Below are positions 17,987 through 27,044 of a stretch of DNA of 64,000 bases, one piece after another; position 1 is the stretch's first letter; the number at the start of each line of letters is the position of its first letter. This DNA is from Vampirovibrio chlorellavorus (lineage in GTDB: Bacteria; Cyanobacteriota; Vampirovibrionia; Vampirovibrionales; Vampirovibrionaceae). A program made the translations under genes and the position numbers. Under the pieces are notes generated by a model. That model was not told the DNA's origin. It saw only the letters and a list, made by a program, of their open reading frames with translations, and made no database searches. The stretch covers positions 62,001 through 126,000 of the forward strand of contig NZ_QFWH01000006.1 in assembly GCF_003149375.1 (NCBI RefSeq), written 5' to 3'.

Positions 17987-18428
17987 GATCCTGAAGTTCC
18001 TTGGCTTACTAGGGATTACTGGGGAGGGGTTCTGGGGGGACTGGGTATCAGCTTGCCCTGACTTTTTCCTGAGATTGCTATTCAGTGGGATTGCTATTCA
18101 GGATAATGAAGGCTGATGCTTTTGGCAAATCGGATGTTCAGGAGTCGGGGCCTTGAAATGTGCGGTTCAGTCCGTATAGTGTTACTTGTCTGATAGGTTG
18201 AATGATGGGTAAGTCAAGTCAGGTTCGGGAATCTGGCGGGCGCGTTTTTTTATCGGAGTAGCCGAAATCAGGGGGCGCTACGGGGCTCGGAATGGCTTAC
18301 AATAGAGGTACATCCAATGGATGCTTTGCTGAATGAGTGCGGGTTTAAGCGCAGCAGGCATTTTTGAATCGTTTCAGGAACCAGCCGCCTTTTGAGTTTG
18401 GGCGGACGTTATAGATTAAGGAGGCAGC
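17987..18428. other. Intergenic stretch between divergent genes
   Basis: A short imperfect tandem repeat of GATTGCTATTCAG occurs at about 18072-18105. A -10-like TACAATAG lies at 18298, about 125 bases before the acyl-CoA dehydrogenase start, without a convincing -35 box. No credible coding frame. Confidence 0.5.
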
Positions 18429-19598
18429 ATGGCCCTTACCGTAGACGTCAGTGAGGACAAATGGGGTTTAACCGAGCAACAACGCATGATTCGCGATATG
18501 GTTCGGGACTATGCCGTCAGCAGCGTGGAGCCACGTGCCGCAGAAATTGACAGGAACTGCCGGTTCCCGGTGGAAACTTTTCAGGAAATGGCTGAAATGG
18601 GTCTGCTGGGCCTGCCGGTGGAGGAGCAGTACGGCGGGGCCGGGGCGGATTATCTCAGTTACGCCATTGCCGTGGAAGAGCTGGCCCGGGTCTGTGCTTC
18701 CACAGCCTTGGGGGTGGCGGCGCATACCTCTCTGGTGGTGATGCCCATTTACCTGTTTGGGAATGAGGCCCAGAAGCACAAGTATTTACCCGATTTATGC
18801 TCGGGGAAGCGGCTGGGCGCTTACGGCCTGACCGAGCCCAACGCCGGGTCGGACTCCGGGGGAACGGAAACCACCGCCGTAAAGCAGGGCGATCATTATG
18901 TGCTAAACGGCACCAAAATTTTTATTACCAACGCCAACTACGCGGAAACCTTCATTGCCACCGCCGTGACTGAAAAAGGGGTTGGCACCAAAGGCATTAG
19001 CGCCTTTATCTTCGAGAAGGACACACCGGGATTTTCGCTGGGGGCCAAGGACGAGAAGCTGGGCATGCGGGGTTCCGACTGGGGGACGCTGCAATTTGAT
19101 AACGCCCGGATTCCGGCGGAAAACTTGCTGGGCGAAGAGGGCAAAGGCTTCAAGTACTTTATGCAAACCCTGGACAATGGACGCATTTCCATTGGGGCCC
19201 TGGCCGTGGGCATTGCTCAAGGGGCGTTGGACAAAGCCCTGCGGTACGCCAGGGAACGCAAGCAATTTGGCAAGGCCATCGCCGAGTTTCAGGCCATACA
19301 GTTTATGCTGGCCAATATGGCCGTGGAAATTGAGGCGGCCCGCTTGCTGGTTTACAACGCCGGGCGCCTGAAACTGGCCGGATTACCCTTCACCAAGGAG
19401 GCCAGTATGGCCAAGCTGTACGCTTCCGAGGTGGCTTCCCGGGCGGCCAACGCGGCCATTCAGATTCACGGCGGCTATGGCTACACCAAGGACTTCCCTG
19501 TGGAGCGCTACTTGCGGGATGCCAAGCTGTGCGAAATCGGGGAGGGTACTTCCGAAATTCAGCGCATTGTGATTGCTCGCAACATCCTGAACGGCTAA
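18429..19598 (+). CDS. Acyl-CoA dehydrogenase
   Basis: FAD enzyme of fatty-acid or branched-chain acyl-CoA beta-oxidation, 389 residues. Family features: [24 protein letters not shown], the [17 protein letters not shown] and [15 protein letters not shown] helices, [20 protein letters not shown], and the catalytic glutamate in [11 protein letters not shown] near the C-terminus, placed as in short/medium-chain enzymes. ATG follows AAGGAGGCAGC, a strong ribosome binding site. It is monocistronic; the CoA-transferase genes at 58853-60330 may serve related catabolism. Confidence 0.95.
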   Translation: MALTVDVSEDKWGLTEQQRMIRDMVRDYAVSSVEPRAAEIDRNCRFPVETFQEMAEMGLLGLPVEEQYGGAGADYLSYAIAVEELARVCASTALGVAAHTSLVVMPIYLFGNEAQKHKYLPDLCSGKRLGAYGLTEPNAGSDSGGTETTAVKQGDHYVLNGTKIFITNANYAETFIATAVTEKGVGTKGISAFIFEKDTPGFSLGAKDEKLGMRGSDWGTLQFDNARIPAENLLGEEGKGFKYFMQTLDNGRISIGALAVGIAQGALDKALRYARERKQFGKAIAEFQAIQFMLANMAVEIEAARLLVYNAGRLKLAGLPFTKEASMAKLYASEVASRAANAAIQIHGGYGYTKDFPVERYLRDAKLCEIGEGTSEIQRIVIARNILNG

Positions 19599-19694
19599 TC
19601 CAAAGAAGGACTGTGTCTGTTCCCTGAAAGTTTTGCAGGCAGATAGCGTGTTTTTATTTTCTTTTCCGTGTTCCGGTTGTAACTGCATCGAGGA

Positions 19695-20075
19695 TCAAGG
19701 CTTGGTTCGCTTCTGTGTTTTAGAGGATCGGTTAGTCGCTGCTACCGGACTCTTATCGCCAACACCGGCCACGGAACCGGCAATGCCGTTATTGGGATAG
19801 GGATTCAGGCCTGTGGCATTGATGCCAAGATTACTCCCGGGCGCTGTGACAGGGGGACTGGCGGGCGGCTTGGGAATGCCCGGCGATGAAGGAGATGAGG
19901 AACGATTCCCCAAATTGCCGCTGACTTTGCCAATTTTGTTAGTGATAGACTGGAACTGCCCACTGAGTTGAGAGCCCAGGCTTTGCAGGGCGGCAAGACA
20001 CACACAGACCACGCAGGCCAGTATCAGGCCATATTCGGTGAGGCTGACTCCGGATTTTGCGACAGAGCGTGACAT
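19695..20075 (-). CDS. Flp-type pilin-like protein with proline/asparagine-rich tail (copy 1)
   Basis: Protein of 126 residues. The N-terminus fits a Tad/Flp prepilin: a short basic leader ending in Gly, then VSLTEYGLILACVVCVCLAA with Glu at +5 and Tyr at +6, followed by LQSLGSQLSGQFQSI. Flp pilins are the subunits of Tad pili, cleaved by a prepilin peptidase. Most Flp pilins end soon after this helix; here about 70 residues rich in Pro, Gly, Asn and Ser follow. AGGAAA lies eight bases before the ATG. Nearly identical at DNA level to the next gene upstream. Confidence 0.8.
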   Translation of the reverse strand: MSRSVAKSGVSLTEYGLILACVVCVCLAALQSLGSQLSGQFQSITNKIGKVSGNLGNRSSSPSSPGIPKPPASPPVTAPGSNLGINATGLNPYPNNGIAGSVAGVGDKSPVAATNRSSKTQKRTKP

Positions 20076-20200
20076 GTGGGTTTCCTGCTTGTTTGGCTGG
20101 ATGGGGGAGGACTCCGGGGAAGAGTATTGGATGACGATTCATTTGGGGAGGTTCATTTGAAGGGGCCGTACTTTGCTGTGTAAAGCCTTTAAGGCGGGAC

Positions 20201-20596
20201 TTATGGAGAAGAACCGTTACTGGTTCCCGTTGGAGGCTTGCCATTTTTAATTTTTAGGGGGCCGGTCACGCCGCCAGCAGGGTTATTCTTGTCAGTACCG
20301 GCCACGGAACCGGCAATGCCGTTATTGGGATAGGGACTCAGGGCTTCGGCATTGATGCCAAGATTACCCCCGGGCGCTGTGACAGGGGGACTGGCGGGCG
20401 GATTGGGAATGCTTGGCGATGAAGGATTTCCCAAATTGCCGCTGACTTTCCCAATTTTGTCAGTGATAGACTGGAACTGCCCACTGAGTTGAGAGCCCAG
20501 GCTTTGCAGGGCGGCAAGACACACACAGACCACGCAGGCCAGTATCAGGCCATATTCGGTTAGACTGACACCAGGGTGTGCGGAGCGTTTTGGCAT
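20201..20596 (-). CDS. Flp-type pilin-like protein with proline/asparagine-rich tail (copy 2)
   Basis: Protein of 131 residues and a recent tandem duplicate of 19695-20075. The mature N-terminus (VSLTEYGLILACVVCVCLAA) and most of the linker are the same. The two diverge mainly in the leader and the last 25 residues, where this copy has KIKNGKPPTGTSNGSSP. It carries the same prepilin cleavage pattern (Gly before V-S-L-T-E-Y). Its ribosome binding site is AAAAGG. It probably encodes an alternative subunit of the same pilus. Confidence 0.8.
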   Translation of the reverse strand: MPKRSAHPGVSLTEYGLILACVVCVCLAALQSLGSQLSGQFQSITDKIGKVSGNLGNPSSPSIPNPPASPPVTAPGGNLGINAEALSPYPNNGIAGSVAGTDKNNPAGGVTGPLKIKNGKPPTGTSNGSSP

Positions 20597-20707
20597 GAGT
20601 GGGCCTTTTGGTTGACCGTTTGGGTACTTACGGTGGTAAAGGTTTTGAGAAGGTGCGGTGTTTTCTCGGGTTGGTGCGGGTCTTGGGGAAGACCCGATCT
20701 GGGTTGA

Positions 20708-21256
20708 CTAACCCTCGGGTGGTTGTCCTCCGGGGGCTGGGTCGGCAAAGCTGCCGCCTTGACCAGCTTCTTGGGGGGGCACTTCTCCAAAGTCTGAGTC
20801 ATCTGCGATCTGGGTCTCTCGGAAGTCCGCTGTCGAGACGGGTACATTCAATTTTCCGGGGTTGGCGTTGTTCGGGGACGATGGGGTTGTGGGCGGGCGT
20901 GGACGGTCATCACTGACTACCTGGCCGTTGCCCACGGTACCCGCAACGATCGTAGTCGGTTGTCCATCGATTATGCCTATGGTTGTCGGCGGATCGGTCA
21001 ATAGGGACGGAGAGGTCACAGCTGCAGGGGCGTTGCTGTCTGGCTGTCCACCGCCTTCCGCGGCCGATGAAGCGCTCCCGGCTTTGCCCAGAGGGGCCAG
21101 TAAACTCATGGTTCCCATGCTGTCCACCTTCTTGAGATTGCCACTCATGGCAGAGCCTAGCGACTGGATGCCATAGATGGAGACCCCGGCCACCAGGGTC
21201 AGCAGGATAGCGTATTCGGCGATGGTGCTGCCCTGTTGGGCGCTGGCATTTGACAT
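20708..21256 (-). CDS. Third Flp-like prepilin with long variable tail
   Basis: Protein of 182 residues, more diverged from the two downstream copies. It has a Gln-Gln-Gly leader end, then STIAEYAILLTLVAGVSIYG with Glu at +5, and QSLGSAMSGNLKKV. The remaining 130 residues are low-complexity (Pro, Ala, Gly, Asp). The three genes lie head to tail with good ribosome binding sites and gaps of 111-125 bases, so they are probably one unit. Assembly genes (TadA/B/C, RcpA) are not in the window; a TadG-like gene is at 34021. Confidence 0.7.
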   Translation of the reverse strand: MSNASAQQGSTIAEYAILLTLVAGVSIYGIQSLGSAMSGNLKKVDSMGTMSLLAPLGKAGSASSAAEGGGQPDSNAPAAVTSPSLLTDPPTTIGIIDGQPTTIVAGTVGNGQVVSDDRPRPPTTPSSPNNANPGKLNVPVSTADFRETQIADDSDFGEVPPQEAGQGGSFADPAPGGQPPEG

Positions 21257-21490
21257 CAGGCAATCCTTTTAGGGTTAGACTTGGGTCACACGGGCTGTTG
21301 ACGGACTTGAACGGGTGGAGGTGCCATCTATTCTGGCGTTGAGTCCGGGGAGATCTTGGGTAGGCCTGAATCGGCGAATAACGCCATAAGTGGGCCTTTC
21401 CGTTTTCGACAAAAGGAAAGTTGGTCTTCTCCTCTGGGAATCGACGAATCCCGGGAGAACTGAAGGGTTTGTTGCGAAATGTGATGCTTT

Positions 21491-22303
21491 TTACTGGAGC
21501 GGGGGGCCCTGTTTTTTGGCGAGAAACATTTTTTTAAGGGCTGGATCGACCTTGATGTTCTGGGTGGCCAGATGAAATTTCCCCATGTGGCTTAAAATAT
21601 CGTGCTGGCTTTGCAACACGGCAGGATTTTCCGGTGGGGGCGGGGGAATGAAATCGATTTTTTTACCATCCGCCTCGCTACGCCCTTCCAGATGATCCAG
21701 CACCTGATGCAGGGTAAAGGGTTCTTTTAGCTTGAATTTGCGACCCACAGCCAGGTAATCGAAAGCCGGGGGCAGTTTATACAGGGTCTTCAGGGTGTCA
21801 ATGTCCCGCTGGGAAATATTAACCACCCCGTATTGATGCGGCACGTACATAATGTCATCGCCTGCGTCGCTGTGGCCAATGAGCCCCAGGGCGTGGGCAA
21901 TTTCGTGCAGAATGGTGTGCTTGACCTCGTCCATGTCATTGTATTGGCCGTGTACCAGCCCGTCGGAGATGCCGATTTTAATTTCCGCCGAATAAAGCAG
22001 GGATTGCTGGTTGACCAGATATTGGCAATGCCCCAGGGACTTGCGATCCACCCGTCGCCAGCTCACATCAATCTGCGAACCATCCAGCTGGGCCACCTGC
22101 TGAAAGCGCACTCTCCCCTCTGAGACTTTACTCCACAGCTCAAAGGCGTCGAAAACCATTTGGTTGTAGGCGTAGGACTCGTTTTGCTTGGATTTTTCGT
22201 ACCAGCGGAAAGGGGCCACATACACTTTCAGGGGCATGGCCGAATCCGGCCAACGCACCGTTAAGCCATCCTTCAGGCACTGATCCAGATACGTTCTTTC
22301 CAT
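21491..22303 (-). CDS. Matrixin-type zinc metalloprotease
   Basis: Protein of 270 residues with the extended zinc motif HEIAHALGLIGH (His133, Glu134, His137, His144) and a Met-turn methionine in DIMY (about 152), defining a metzincin of the matrixin group. The N-terminal part (25-115) has the beta-strand pattern of the catalytic domain. There is no signal peptide or pro-domain cysteine switch, so either it acts inside the cell or it is exported by another route. The ATG lies six bases after a TATAAT box. It is downstream of the pilin cluster on the same strand. Confidence 0.85.
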   Translation of the reverse strand: MERTYLDQCLKDGLTVRWPDSAMPLKVYVAPFRWYEKSKQNESYAYNQMVFDAFELWSKVSEGRVRFQQVAQLDGSQIDVSWRRVDRKSLGHCQYLVNQQSLLYSAEIKIGISDGLVHGQYNDMDEVKHTILHEIAHALGLIGHSDAGDDIMYVPHQYGVVNISQRDIDTLKTLYKLPPAFDYLAVGRKFKLKEPFTLHQVLDHLEGRSEADGKKIDFIPPPPPENPAVLQSQHDILSHMGKFHLATQNIKVDPALKKMFLAKKQGPPLQ

Positions 22304-22309
22304 ATACCC

Positions 22310-22315
22310 ATTATA
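22310..22315 (-). promoter_or_regulatory. TATAAT -10 box of the metalloprotease gene
   Basis: A consensus -10 hexamer on the minus strand ends six bases before the ATG at 22303. No good -35 box. The position implies an mRNA with almost no leader. Confidence 0.4.
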
Positions 22316-22451
22316 GGGCTGCGGGGTCTGGCTTGGTAGCCTTTTGCCACAGTTTTTGGAATTCTGGAAAATTCTGTCTAAAGTGGCATACCAGCCAATC
22401 GCCTTATGCCAGCCTCTGGCCCTTTCCCGGAAGATCCGGCAAAATAAAGTA

Positions 22452-22907
22452 ATGAAAGTTTATTGCCTGATTCGATCCCAGACCTTGCCCATTCCCGTGG
22501 ATGTGGCCTGGGCCTTTTTCGCCAATCCGTCCAGCGTGGGGCAAATCACCCCGGACTGGGTTCACTTGCGAGATGAGAGCTATGAGTTGCCCCGAACAAT
22601 TTATCCCGGCCTGCTCAGGCTCTATCAGCTTCAGCCGTTTGGTTTGCTGAAGTTCCGGTGGCTGTCTGAAATTACGCACGTTGAAACGATGGCTTACTTT
22701 GTGGAATCGCAAAAGCTGGGGCCGTTCGCCTTTTGGCAGCACAAGCACTTTATAGAGGCTGTTCCCCAAGGCGTGGAAATCCGGGAGGTGATTCACTACG
22801 CCCTGCCCGGGGGGCTGGGTGCTGGCTTGCTGGCCTTGTTGGTGCGCTCTCAACTGGAGCGCCTGTGGGATTACCGAGAACAGATGCTGGACGAGTTTTT
22901 TGGCTAG
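22452..22907 (+). CDS. SRPBCC-family ligand-binding protein
   Basis: Protein of 151 residues with the START/SRPBCC pattern. The N-terminal strand and helix PIPVDVAWAFFANPSSVGQI is typical for cyclase/dehydrase-like members, and the ends LRSQLERLWDYREQMLDEFFG forms the long C-terminal helix. Such proteins bind hydrophobic ligands in a deep pocket; no ligand can be assigned. ATG 22452 is chosen because it starts the fold directly, though the ribosome binding site is weak. It is divergent from the metalloprotease gene. Confidence 0.8.
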   Translation: MKVYCLIRSQTLPIPVDVAWAFFANPSSVGQITPDWVHLRDESYELPRTIYPGLLRLYQLQPFGLLKFRWLSEITHVETMAYFVESQKLGPFAFWQHKHFIEAVPQGVEIREVIHYALPGGLGAGLLALLVRSQLERLWDYREQMLDEFFG

Positions 22908-23037
22908 TGTCTGGACTATCAGCTTTTTTAACACTGTTCTAGTGACAAGCGCAACCTCGTTTGGAAGTGCTATCCGGATGGAGCCGCCTTGGAAGCGTAC
23001 CGAGTTTGTTGTTTGACCTTTGGCGCGGTCTTGTTTA

Positions 23038-23071
23038 CCCAAAAGCCGAGCATTCGCTCTCGGCTCTTGGG
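23038..23071. terminator. Possible bidirectional terminator hairpin
   Basis: A 13-bp stem (12 pairs) CCCAAAAGCCGAG/CTCGGCTCTTGGG with an 8-base loop lies between the SRPBCC gene and the convergent EF-hand-like gene. The T-tracts on both sides are poor. Confidence 0.45.
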
Positions 23072-23116
23072 TTGGTTTAAAGTTTGATCGCTATAAAGAC
23101 CATTTTAAGGGAGGGT

Positions 23117-23533
23117 TTAGTCTTCATCCGGTTCAGGTTGTGCTTCAGAATCAGGTTTTGCTTCAGAATCAGGTTTTGGGAGATCCTCCGCTGATGATTC
23201 ACTGGAAGAAGCCTCGGTTTCTGGAGATAGAAACTTTGCAAATTCCTTCTCGTCGACATAGCCATCATCAACGCCCAATACATCGATTTGTTCGAATTGA
23301 TCGGCAAAGGCCTGGCCATCCTTAAAGCGGTTCTTGATTTCTTGTGGAATTTGGTCACCGGCTTGAGCCAACAGTGCATCGTATGCTTCTTGGGATTCGG
23401 CTTTGTTCACCTTTCCATCCTTGGTCCCTGAGAGCATATTTTCCAGTCGACCAATAAAACCAGCACTACCGTTTTTGACTCTTTGAATCTGATTATTGAG
23501 AATCCCAATATTGATATTGTTGGGCATTACCAT
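23117..23533 (-). CDS. EF-hand-like small protein with acidic repeat tail
   Basis: Protein of 138 residues from ATG 23533 (AGGAG 11 bases upstream). Two degenerate EF-hand loops can be seen: SGTKDGKVNKAE (about 36-47), with acidic and Gly positions but Ser at position 1, and VLGVDDGYVDEKEF (about 87-100), which has an irregular start. The pair is spaced like an EF-hand pair and may bind calcium weakly or serve only as a structure. The C-terminus is Glu/Ser/Pro-rich and carries a tandem KPDSEA repeat. No signal peptide. Confidence 0.65.
   Translation of the reverse strand: MVMPNNINIGILNNQIQRVKNGSAGFIGRLENMLSGTKDGKVNKAESQEAYDALLAQAGDQIPQEIKNRFKDGQAFADQFEQIDVLGVDDGYVDEKEFAKFLSPETEASSSESSAEDLPKPDSEAKPDSEAQPEPDED
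23143..23178. repeat. Two exact 18-bp tandem units inside the EF-hand-like gene
   Basis: CTTCAGAATCAGGTTTTG occurs twice head to tail (23143-23160, 23161-23178), with a degenerate third unit to the left. It encodes KPDSEA and could vary in copy number. Confidence 0.85.
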
Positions 23534-23824
23534 ATGATAATTCTCTCCTATATTGCGCAATGTAATGGTTATAAAGTTATAAAATAATAAAAACAGTTAT
23601 ATGTGAAACATTGCCAATGTTTACAAGGGAAGGACAAGGGGGAGATGTTATATAATTTGGATTGGTAATGGATAAGGCGTTTTCAAATCATTAAGCATGA
23701 GCTAAAATAAAACAATTATTGATACACGGTGCTTTGACGAGCGCAAGTATTTAATGGCGACCGCGAATTGTATCAGTTTTATTGAATTGAATTCTGCTAT
23801 CCGTTTTGGCGAGGTGTTGAGCAA

Positions 23825-24013
23825 ATGGTTGTTGACATCAATGATTTGGCGTTCAACAGTAACATCTTCGGTTCTGATGACCTTTTAGAGGCAAAGCGGC
23901 TTTTTGAGTGGGCGCTCTCGTACGAGCGCAAAGGTCTGGCCCCGGCTGCTGACGCCTTGCGGGATGAAGGTCGCAAGGCCTACGAACGGTATCTGGAAAG
24001 GCACCCGGAATAA
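23825..24013 (+). CDS. Small hypothetical helical protein
   Basis: Sixty-two residues from ATG 23825 with GAGGTG nine bases upstream. After a short N-terminus, residues 18-60 form two likely helices (LLEAKRLFEWALSYERKG and ADALRDEGRKAYERYLERHP) resembling a half TPR or MIT hairpin. I do not recognise a family. It ends 19 bases before the stop of pyrH on the opposite strand. The AT-rich 260 bases upstream contain no other frame. Confidence 0.55.
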   Translation: MVVDINDLAFNSNIFGSDDLLEAKRLFEWALSYERKGLAPAADALRDEGRKAYERYLERHPE

Positions 24014-24032
24014 GGAACCCCGGAATTGGGAA

Positions 24033-24812
24033 TCAAGAGGCCCCGCCGATGTAGGTGCCGATCTTTTCCCCTTGCAAAATCTGGCTGATGGCCCCTTGCT
24101 GGTTGAAGTCAAAAACCAGAATGGGCAACCGGGTTTCCTTGCACAAGGTCACTGCGGTCTGGTCCATGACCTTCAGGTCTTTCATCAGCACGTCATCATA
24201 GGTTAGGGTGTCAAATTTAATGGCATCCGGGTTGGTTTTGGGGTCTTTATCGTAAACGCCGTCCACCCCGTTTTTAGCCATCATAATCACATCCGCGCCA
24301 ATTTCGGCGGCCCGCAGGGCGGAAGTGGTATCGGTGGAGAAGAACGGGTTGCCGGTACCGCCCGCAAAAATGACCACGCGGCCTTTTTCCAGGTGACGAA
24401 CGGCTTTGAGGCGAATGTAAGGCTCCGCGATGCGATCCATGCCGATAGCGCTCATGACCCGAACCTGCATGCCCTTGGATTTCACCGTTTCCTGCAAGAT
24501 CAGCGAGTTCATAATCGTGGCCAGCATGCCCACGTAGTCGGCTGCGGCCCGGTCCATGCCCAGCTTGGTGGAGTTTTGCACGCCCCGGAAAATATTACCG
24601 CCGCCCACCACCACGGCCACATCACACCCGAGGGACGCCGCTTCCACGATCTCGTCCGCCACCAGGCTGATGACTTCCGGCTTAATGCCAAAGCCCTGAT
24701 CGCCCATCAGCGCTTCGCCACTGATTTTTAAGAGAATACGCTTGTATTTGATGCTGTGGGCGGGTGGGGTTGGTTGGGTCATGGTCAAGGTCTCAATATC
24801 GGTCAGGGTCAT
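24033..24812 (-). CDS. pyrH: UMP kinase
   Basis: Hexameric bacterial UMP kinase of the amino-acid-kinase fold, making UDP from UMP. Seen: [14 protein letters not shown] at the N-terminus, [30 protein letters not shown]-like core with [32 protein letters not shown] and [20 protein letters not shown]. An N-terminal extension of about 20 residues precedes the fold, and a start at the second Met is possible. It follows tsf, as in many bacteria, but a strong terminator lies between, so it may have its own promoter. frr is not downstream here. Confidence 0.95.
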   Translation of the reverse strand: MTLTDIETLTMTQPTPPAHSIKYKRILLKISGEALMGDQGFGIKPEVISLVADEIVEAASLGCDVAVVVGGGNIFRGVQNSTKLGMDRAAADYVGMLATIMNSLILQETVKSKGMQVRVMSAIGMDRIAEPYIRLKAVRHLEKGRVVIFAGGTGNPFFSTDTTSALRAAEIGADVIMMAKNGVDGVYDKDPKTNPDAIKFDTLTYDDVLMKDLKVMDQTAVTLCKETRLPILVFDFNQQGAISQILQGEKIGTYIGGAS

Positions 24813-24869
24813 GGGCTGTCACACTCGTTGGTCTTAAAGTTACAAAAAAATGAAGCTTATTTTCTGAAA

Positions 24870-24901
24870 AAAACCCCTCCCTGGAATGGGAGGGGTTTTT
24901 T
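24870..24901. terminator. Strong intrinsic terminator after tsf (bidirectional)
   Basis: Perfect 8-bp GC-rich stem CCCCTCCC/GGGAGGGG with A-run and T-run on either side and a 6-base loop. On the minus strand it stands ten bases after the tsf stop codon. Confidence 0.85.
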
Positions 24902-24911
24902 AAAAGGAGCT

Positions 24912-25850
24912 TTACACGCGGGCGGCGGCTGCCACTTCCTCGGCAAAGTTGGTTTCTTTTTTCTCAATGCCTTCGCCCAGCGCATAGCGGGTAAAGCGAA
25001 CCACCGAGACTTCCGGATCGCCCAGCTCAGTGGCGCGGGCCTTGATCACATCATCCACGGACTGGGAAGGATCCTTGACGAACGGTTGTTCAATCAGGCA
25101 GCGTTGACCCAGAATTTTGGAAACACGGCCTTCCACAATCTTGCGGCGGATCTCTTCGGGTTTGTTGGCCAAGTCTTCCTTGCCCATTTCCACCCGGGTT
25201 TCTTCCTCCACCACAGCCGGATCAATGTCGGCACGGGTCACAAACTCCGGTGCGGCGCTGGCGATTTGCATGGCCACATCTTTCAGCAGTTGCTTGAAGG
25301 CTTCATTTCCGGCGGTTTCCGGCTTGCTGGCCTGAATTTCTACCAGAACACCCACCCGACCACCGGTGTGAATATAGGAGTGAACGGCCCCGTGGCCTTC
25401 GCGCTGGTAACGCACAAAGCGACGAATGCTCAGGTTTTCCCGAATGGCGGCGATTTTCTCGGTTACGTACTGTTGTACGGTGCTGCCAGCCAGGGCTTTG
25501 CTGGGTTGGGTCAACAGGGCTTCCACCGATGCGGGGGCCTCTTCCAGCACTTGCTGGTTGACTTCCCCGACCATGGCCAAAAAGGCTTCACCCTTGGCCA
25601 CAAAATCGGTCTCACAGTTGACTTCAACCATGGCGCCGGCTTTTCCGTCCGCGGAGATCAAAGAAGCCACTTGGCCTTCAGCGGCGGTACGGCCACTTTT
25701 CTTTTCAGCGGTGGCAATACCCTTTTGCCGCAGGAGTTCCGCGGCCTTGTCCATATCGCCGCCTGCTTCCACCAGCGCCTTTTTGGCATCCATCATGCCG
25801 GCTCCGGTTTTTTCACGCAGTTCTTTTACTTGCGATGCTGTAATTTCCAT
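24912..25850 (-). CDS. tsf: Translation elongation factor Ts
   Basis: Nucleotide exchange factor for EF-Tu, 312 residues. The N-terminal UBA-like signature VKELREKTGAGMMDAKKAL (about 9-27) and the core signature VEVNCETDFVAKGEAF (about 77-92) are both present. The C-terminal half has the usual dimerisation domain, and the length is that of full-size bacterial EF-Ts rather than the short cyanobacterial type. AAGGA lies 11 bases before the ATG. Second gene of the rpsB-tsf unit. Confidence 0.97.
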   Translation of the reverse strand: MEITASQVKELREKTGAGMMDAKKALVEAGGDMDKAAELLRQKGIATAEKKSGRTAAEGQVASLISADGKAGAMVEVNCETDFVAKGEAFLAMVGEVNQQVLEEAPASVEALLTQPSKALAGSTVQQYVTEKIAAIRENLSIRRFVRYQREGHGAVHSYIHTGGRVGVLVEIQASKPETAGNEAFKQLLKDVAMQIASAAPEFVTRADIDPAVVEEETRVEMGKEDLANKPEEIRRKIVEGRVSKILGQRCLIEQPFVKDPSQSVDDVIKARATELGDPEVSVVRFTRYALGEGIEKKETNFAEEVAAAARV

Positions 25851-25956
25851 TTGGGATTGATTCCTTTTTTAAAATCAATATTTAAAATCAATGTTTAAAT
25901 GAATGATTTGAATATGACGGTGGTTGCCTCAGACGCCATCAAGCGCCGAGCCTGCC

Positions 25957-26778
25957 TTAACCTTCCTGGTTTGCGGCAGCGACCACTTCACGTTCTTCGG
26001 CCTTCACGGTATCAGCAGACTGTTCACCAGACATTTCCTCAACGCTGACCGCAGTACCGGCCTGACCGCTGCGCATTCTGTTCACGTGATCTTCACGGCT
26101 GGCGTTGCCTTCGATGATGGCATCGGCCATCTTCTTGCAGATCAGGCGGATGGAGCGGGTGGCGTCATCGTTGCTGGGAATCACGTATTTAATATTGTCG
26201 GGGCTGCAGTTGGTGTCCACCATGCTGACAATGGGGATGCCGATTTTGGTGGCTTCCTGCACAGCAATGGACTCACGGCGCTGATCAACCACGAACAGAA
26301 CGTCGGGCATGCCACGCATTTCTTTAATACCGCCCAAGGAGCGTTCCAGTTTGCTGAGCTGACGGGTCAGTACAGCCACTTCTTTTTTGCCAAGGCGCTC
26401 GAAGTGACCGTTATCCCGCATTTCTTCCAGTTCACGCAACTTGTTGATTCGGGTGCGGATGGTTTCAAAGTTGGTCAAGGTACCGCCCAACCAGCGTTTG
26501 TTGATAAAGTAGGCGCCGCAACGGGTGGATTCTTCTTCCACGATGTCGGAAGCCTGACGCTTGGTGCCCACGAACACGATTTTCTTGCCCTGGGCGGCGG
26601 ATTTCTTCATGAACTCATAGGCCTGATCCAGAAGTTGGCTGGTTTTGGTTAAATCGATGATGTAAATACCGTTGCGCTCGCCCCAGATGTAGGGTTTCAT
26701 TTTGGGGTTCCAGCGGTGAACCTGGTGGCCGAAGTGGACGCCGGCTTCCAGCAACTCTTGTAGGGATGCGACTGGCAT
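25957..26778 (-). CDS. rpsB: 30S ribosomal protein S2
   Basis: Small-subunit protein of 273 residues. Typical sequence: [70 protein letters not shown] and [31 protein letters not shown]. An acidic C-terminal tail of about 40 residues extends beyond the usual end. The start is ATG 26778 (MPVASLQE), with AAAGGAG upstream, rather than the longer frame. First gene of the rpsB-tsf operon. Confidence 0.97.
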   Translation of the reverse strand: MPVASLQELLEAGVHFGHQVHRWNPKMKPYIWGERNGIYIIDLTKTSQLLDQAYEFMKKSAAQGKKIVFVGTKRQASDIVEEESTRCGAYFINKRWLGGTLTNFETIRTRINKLRELEEMRDNGHFERLGKKEVAVLTRQLSKLERSLGGIKEMRGMPDVLFVVDQRRESIAVQEATKIGIPIVSMVDTNCSPDNIKYVIPSNDDATRSIRLICKKMADAIIEGNASREDHVNRMRSGQAGTAVSVEEMSGEQSADTVKAEEREVVAAANQEG

Positions 26779-26919
26779 ATGTAGTTCTTTCTCCTTTAAT
26801 AATGGTTTCACGTGGGTGATACAGACAATACCAAACTAAGCGGCAATATTTGCAGCGCTCTGCTCTCTTCAGTGAATAAAAAATCAGTGAGGGACGAGTT
26901 TGCAAAAGATGCTCAAATA

Positions 26920-26947
26920 ATCTTACACACTGAAACATTTTCTACAA
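26920..26947 (-). promoter_or_regulatory. Putative promoter of rpsB-tsf
   Basis: On the minus strand TTGTAG (26942-26947), 16 bases, TAAGAT (26920-26925), giving a leader of about 135 bases before rpsB. S2 operons are often self-regulated through such leaders, but I could not recognise the known structure. Confidence 0.4.
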
Positions 26948-27044
26948 GCAACGGGTTCCACAAACAACAGGGAACGGTGCCGGTAGTGCCGAGTGTGTCC
27001 GACGTCACTCTATCTTACAGAAGCCTGCGGCTTGCCTTCAACCT

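Noticed and set aside
24756-25898. 380-codon plus-strand frame opposite tsf
   Set aside because: Antisense to a certain gene, Phe/His/Gly-rich, and no ribosome binding site; typical shadow of high-GC third positions.
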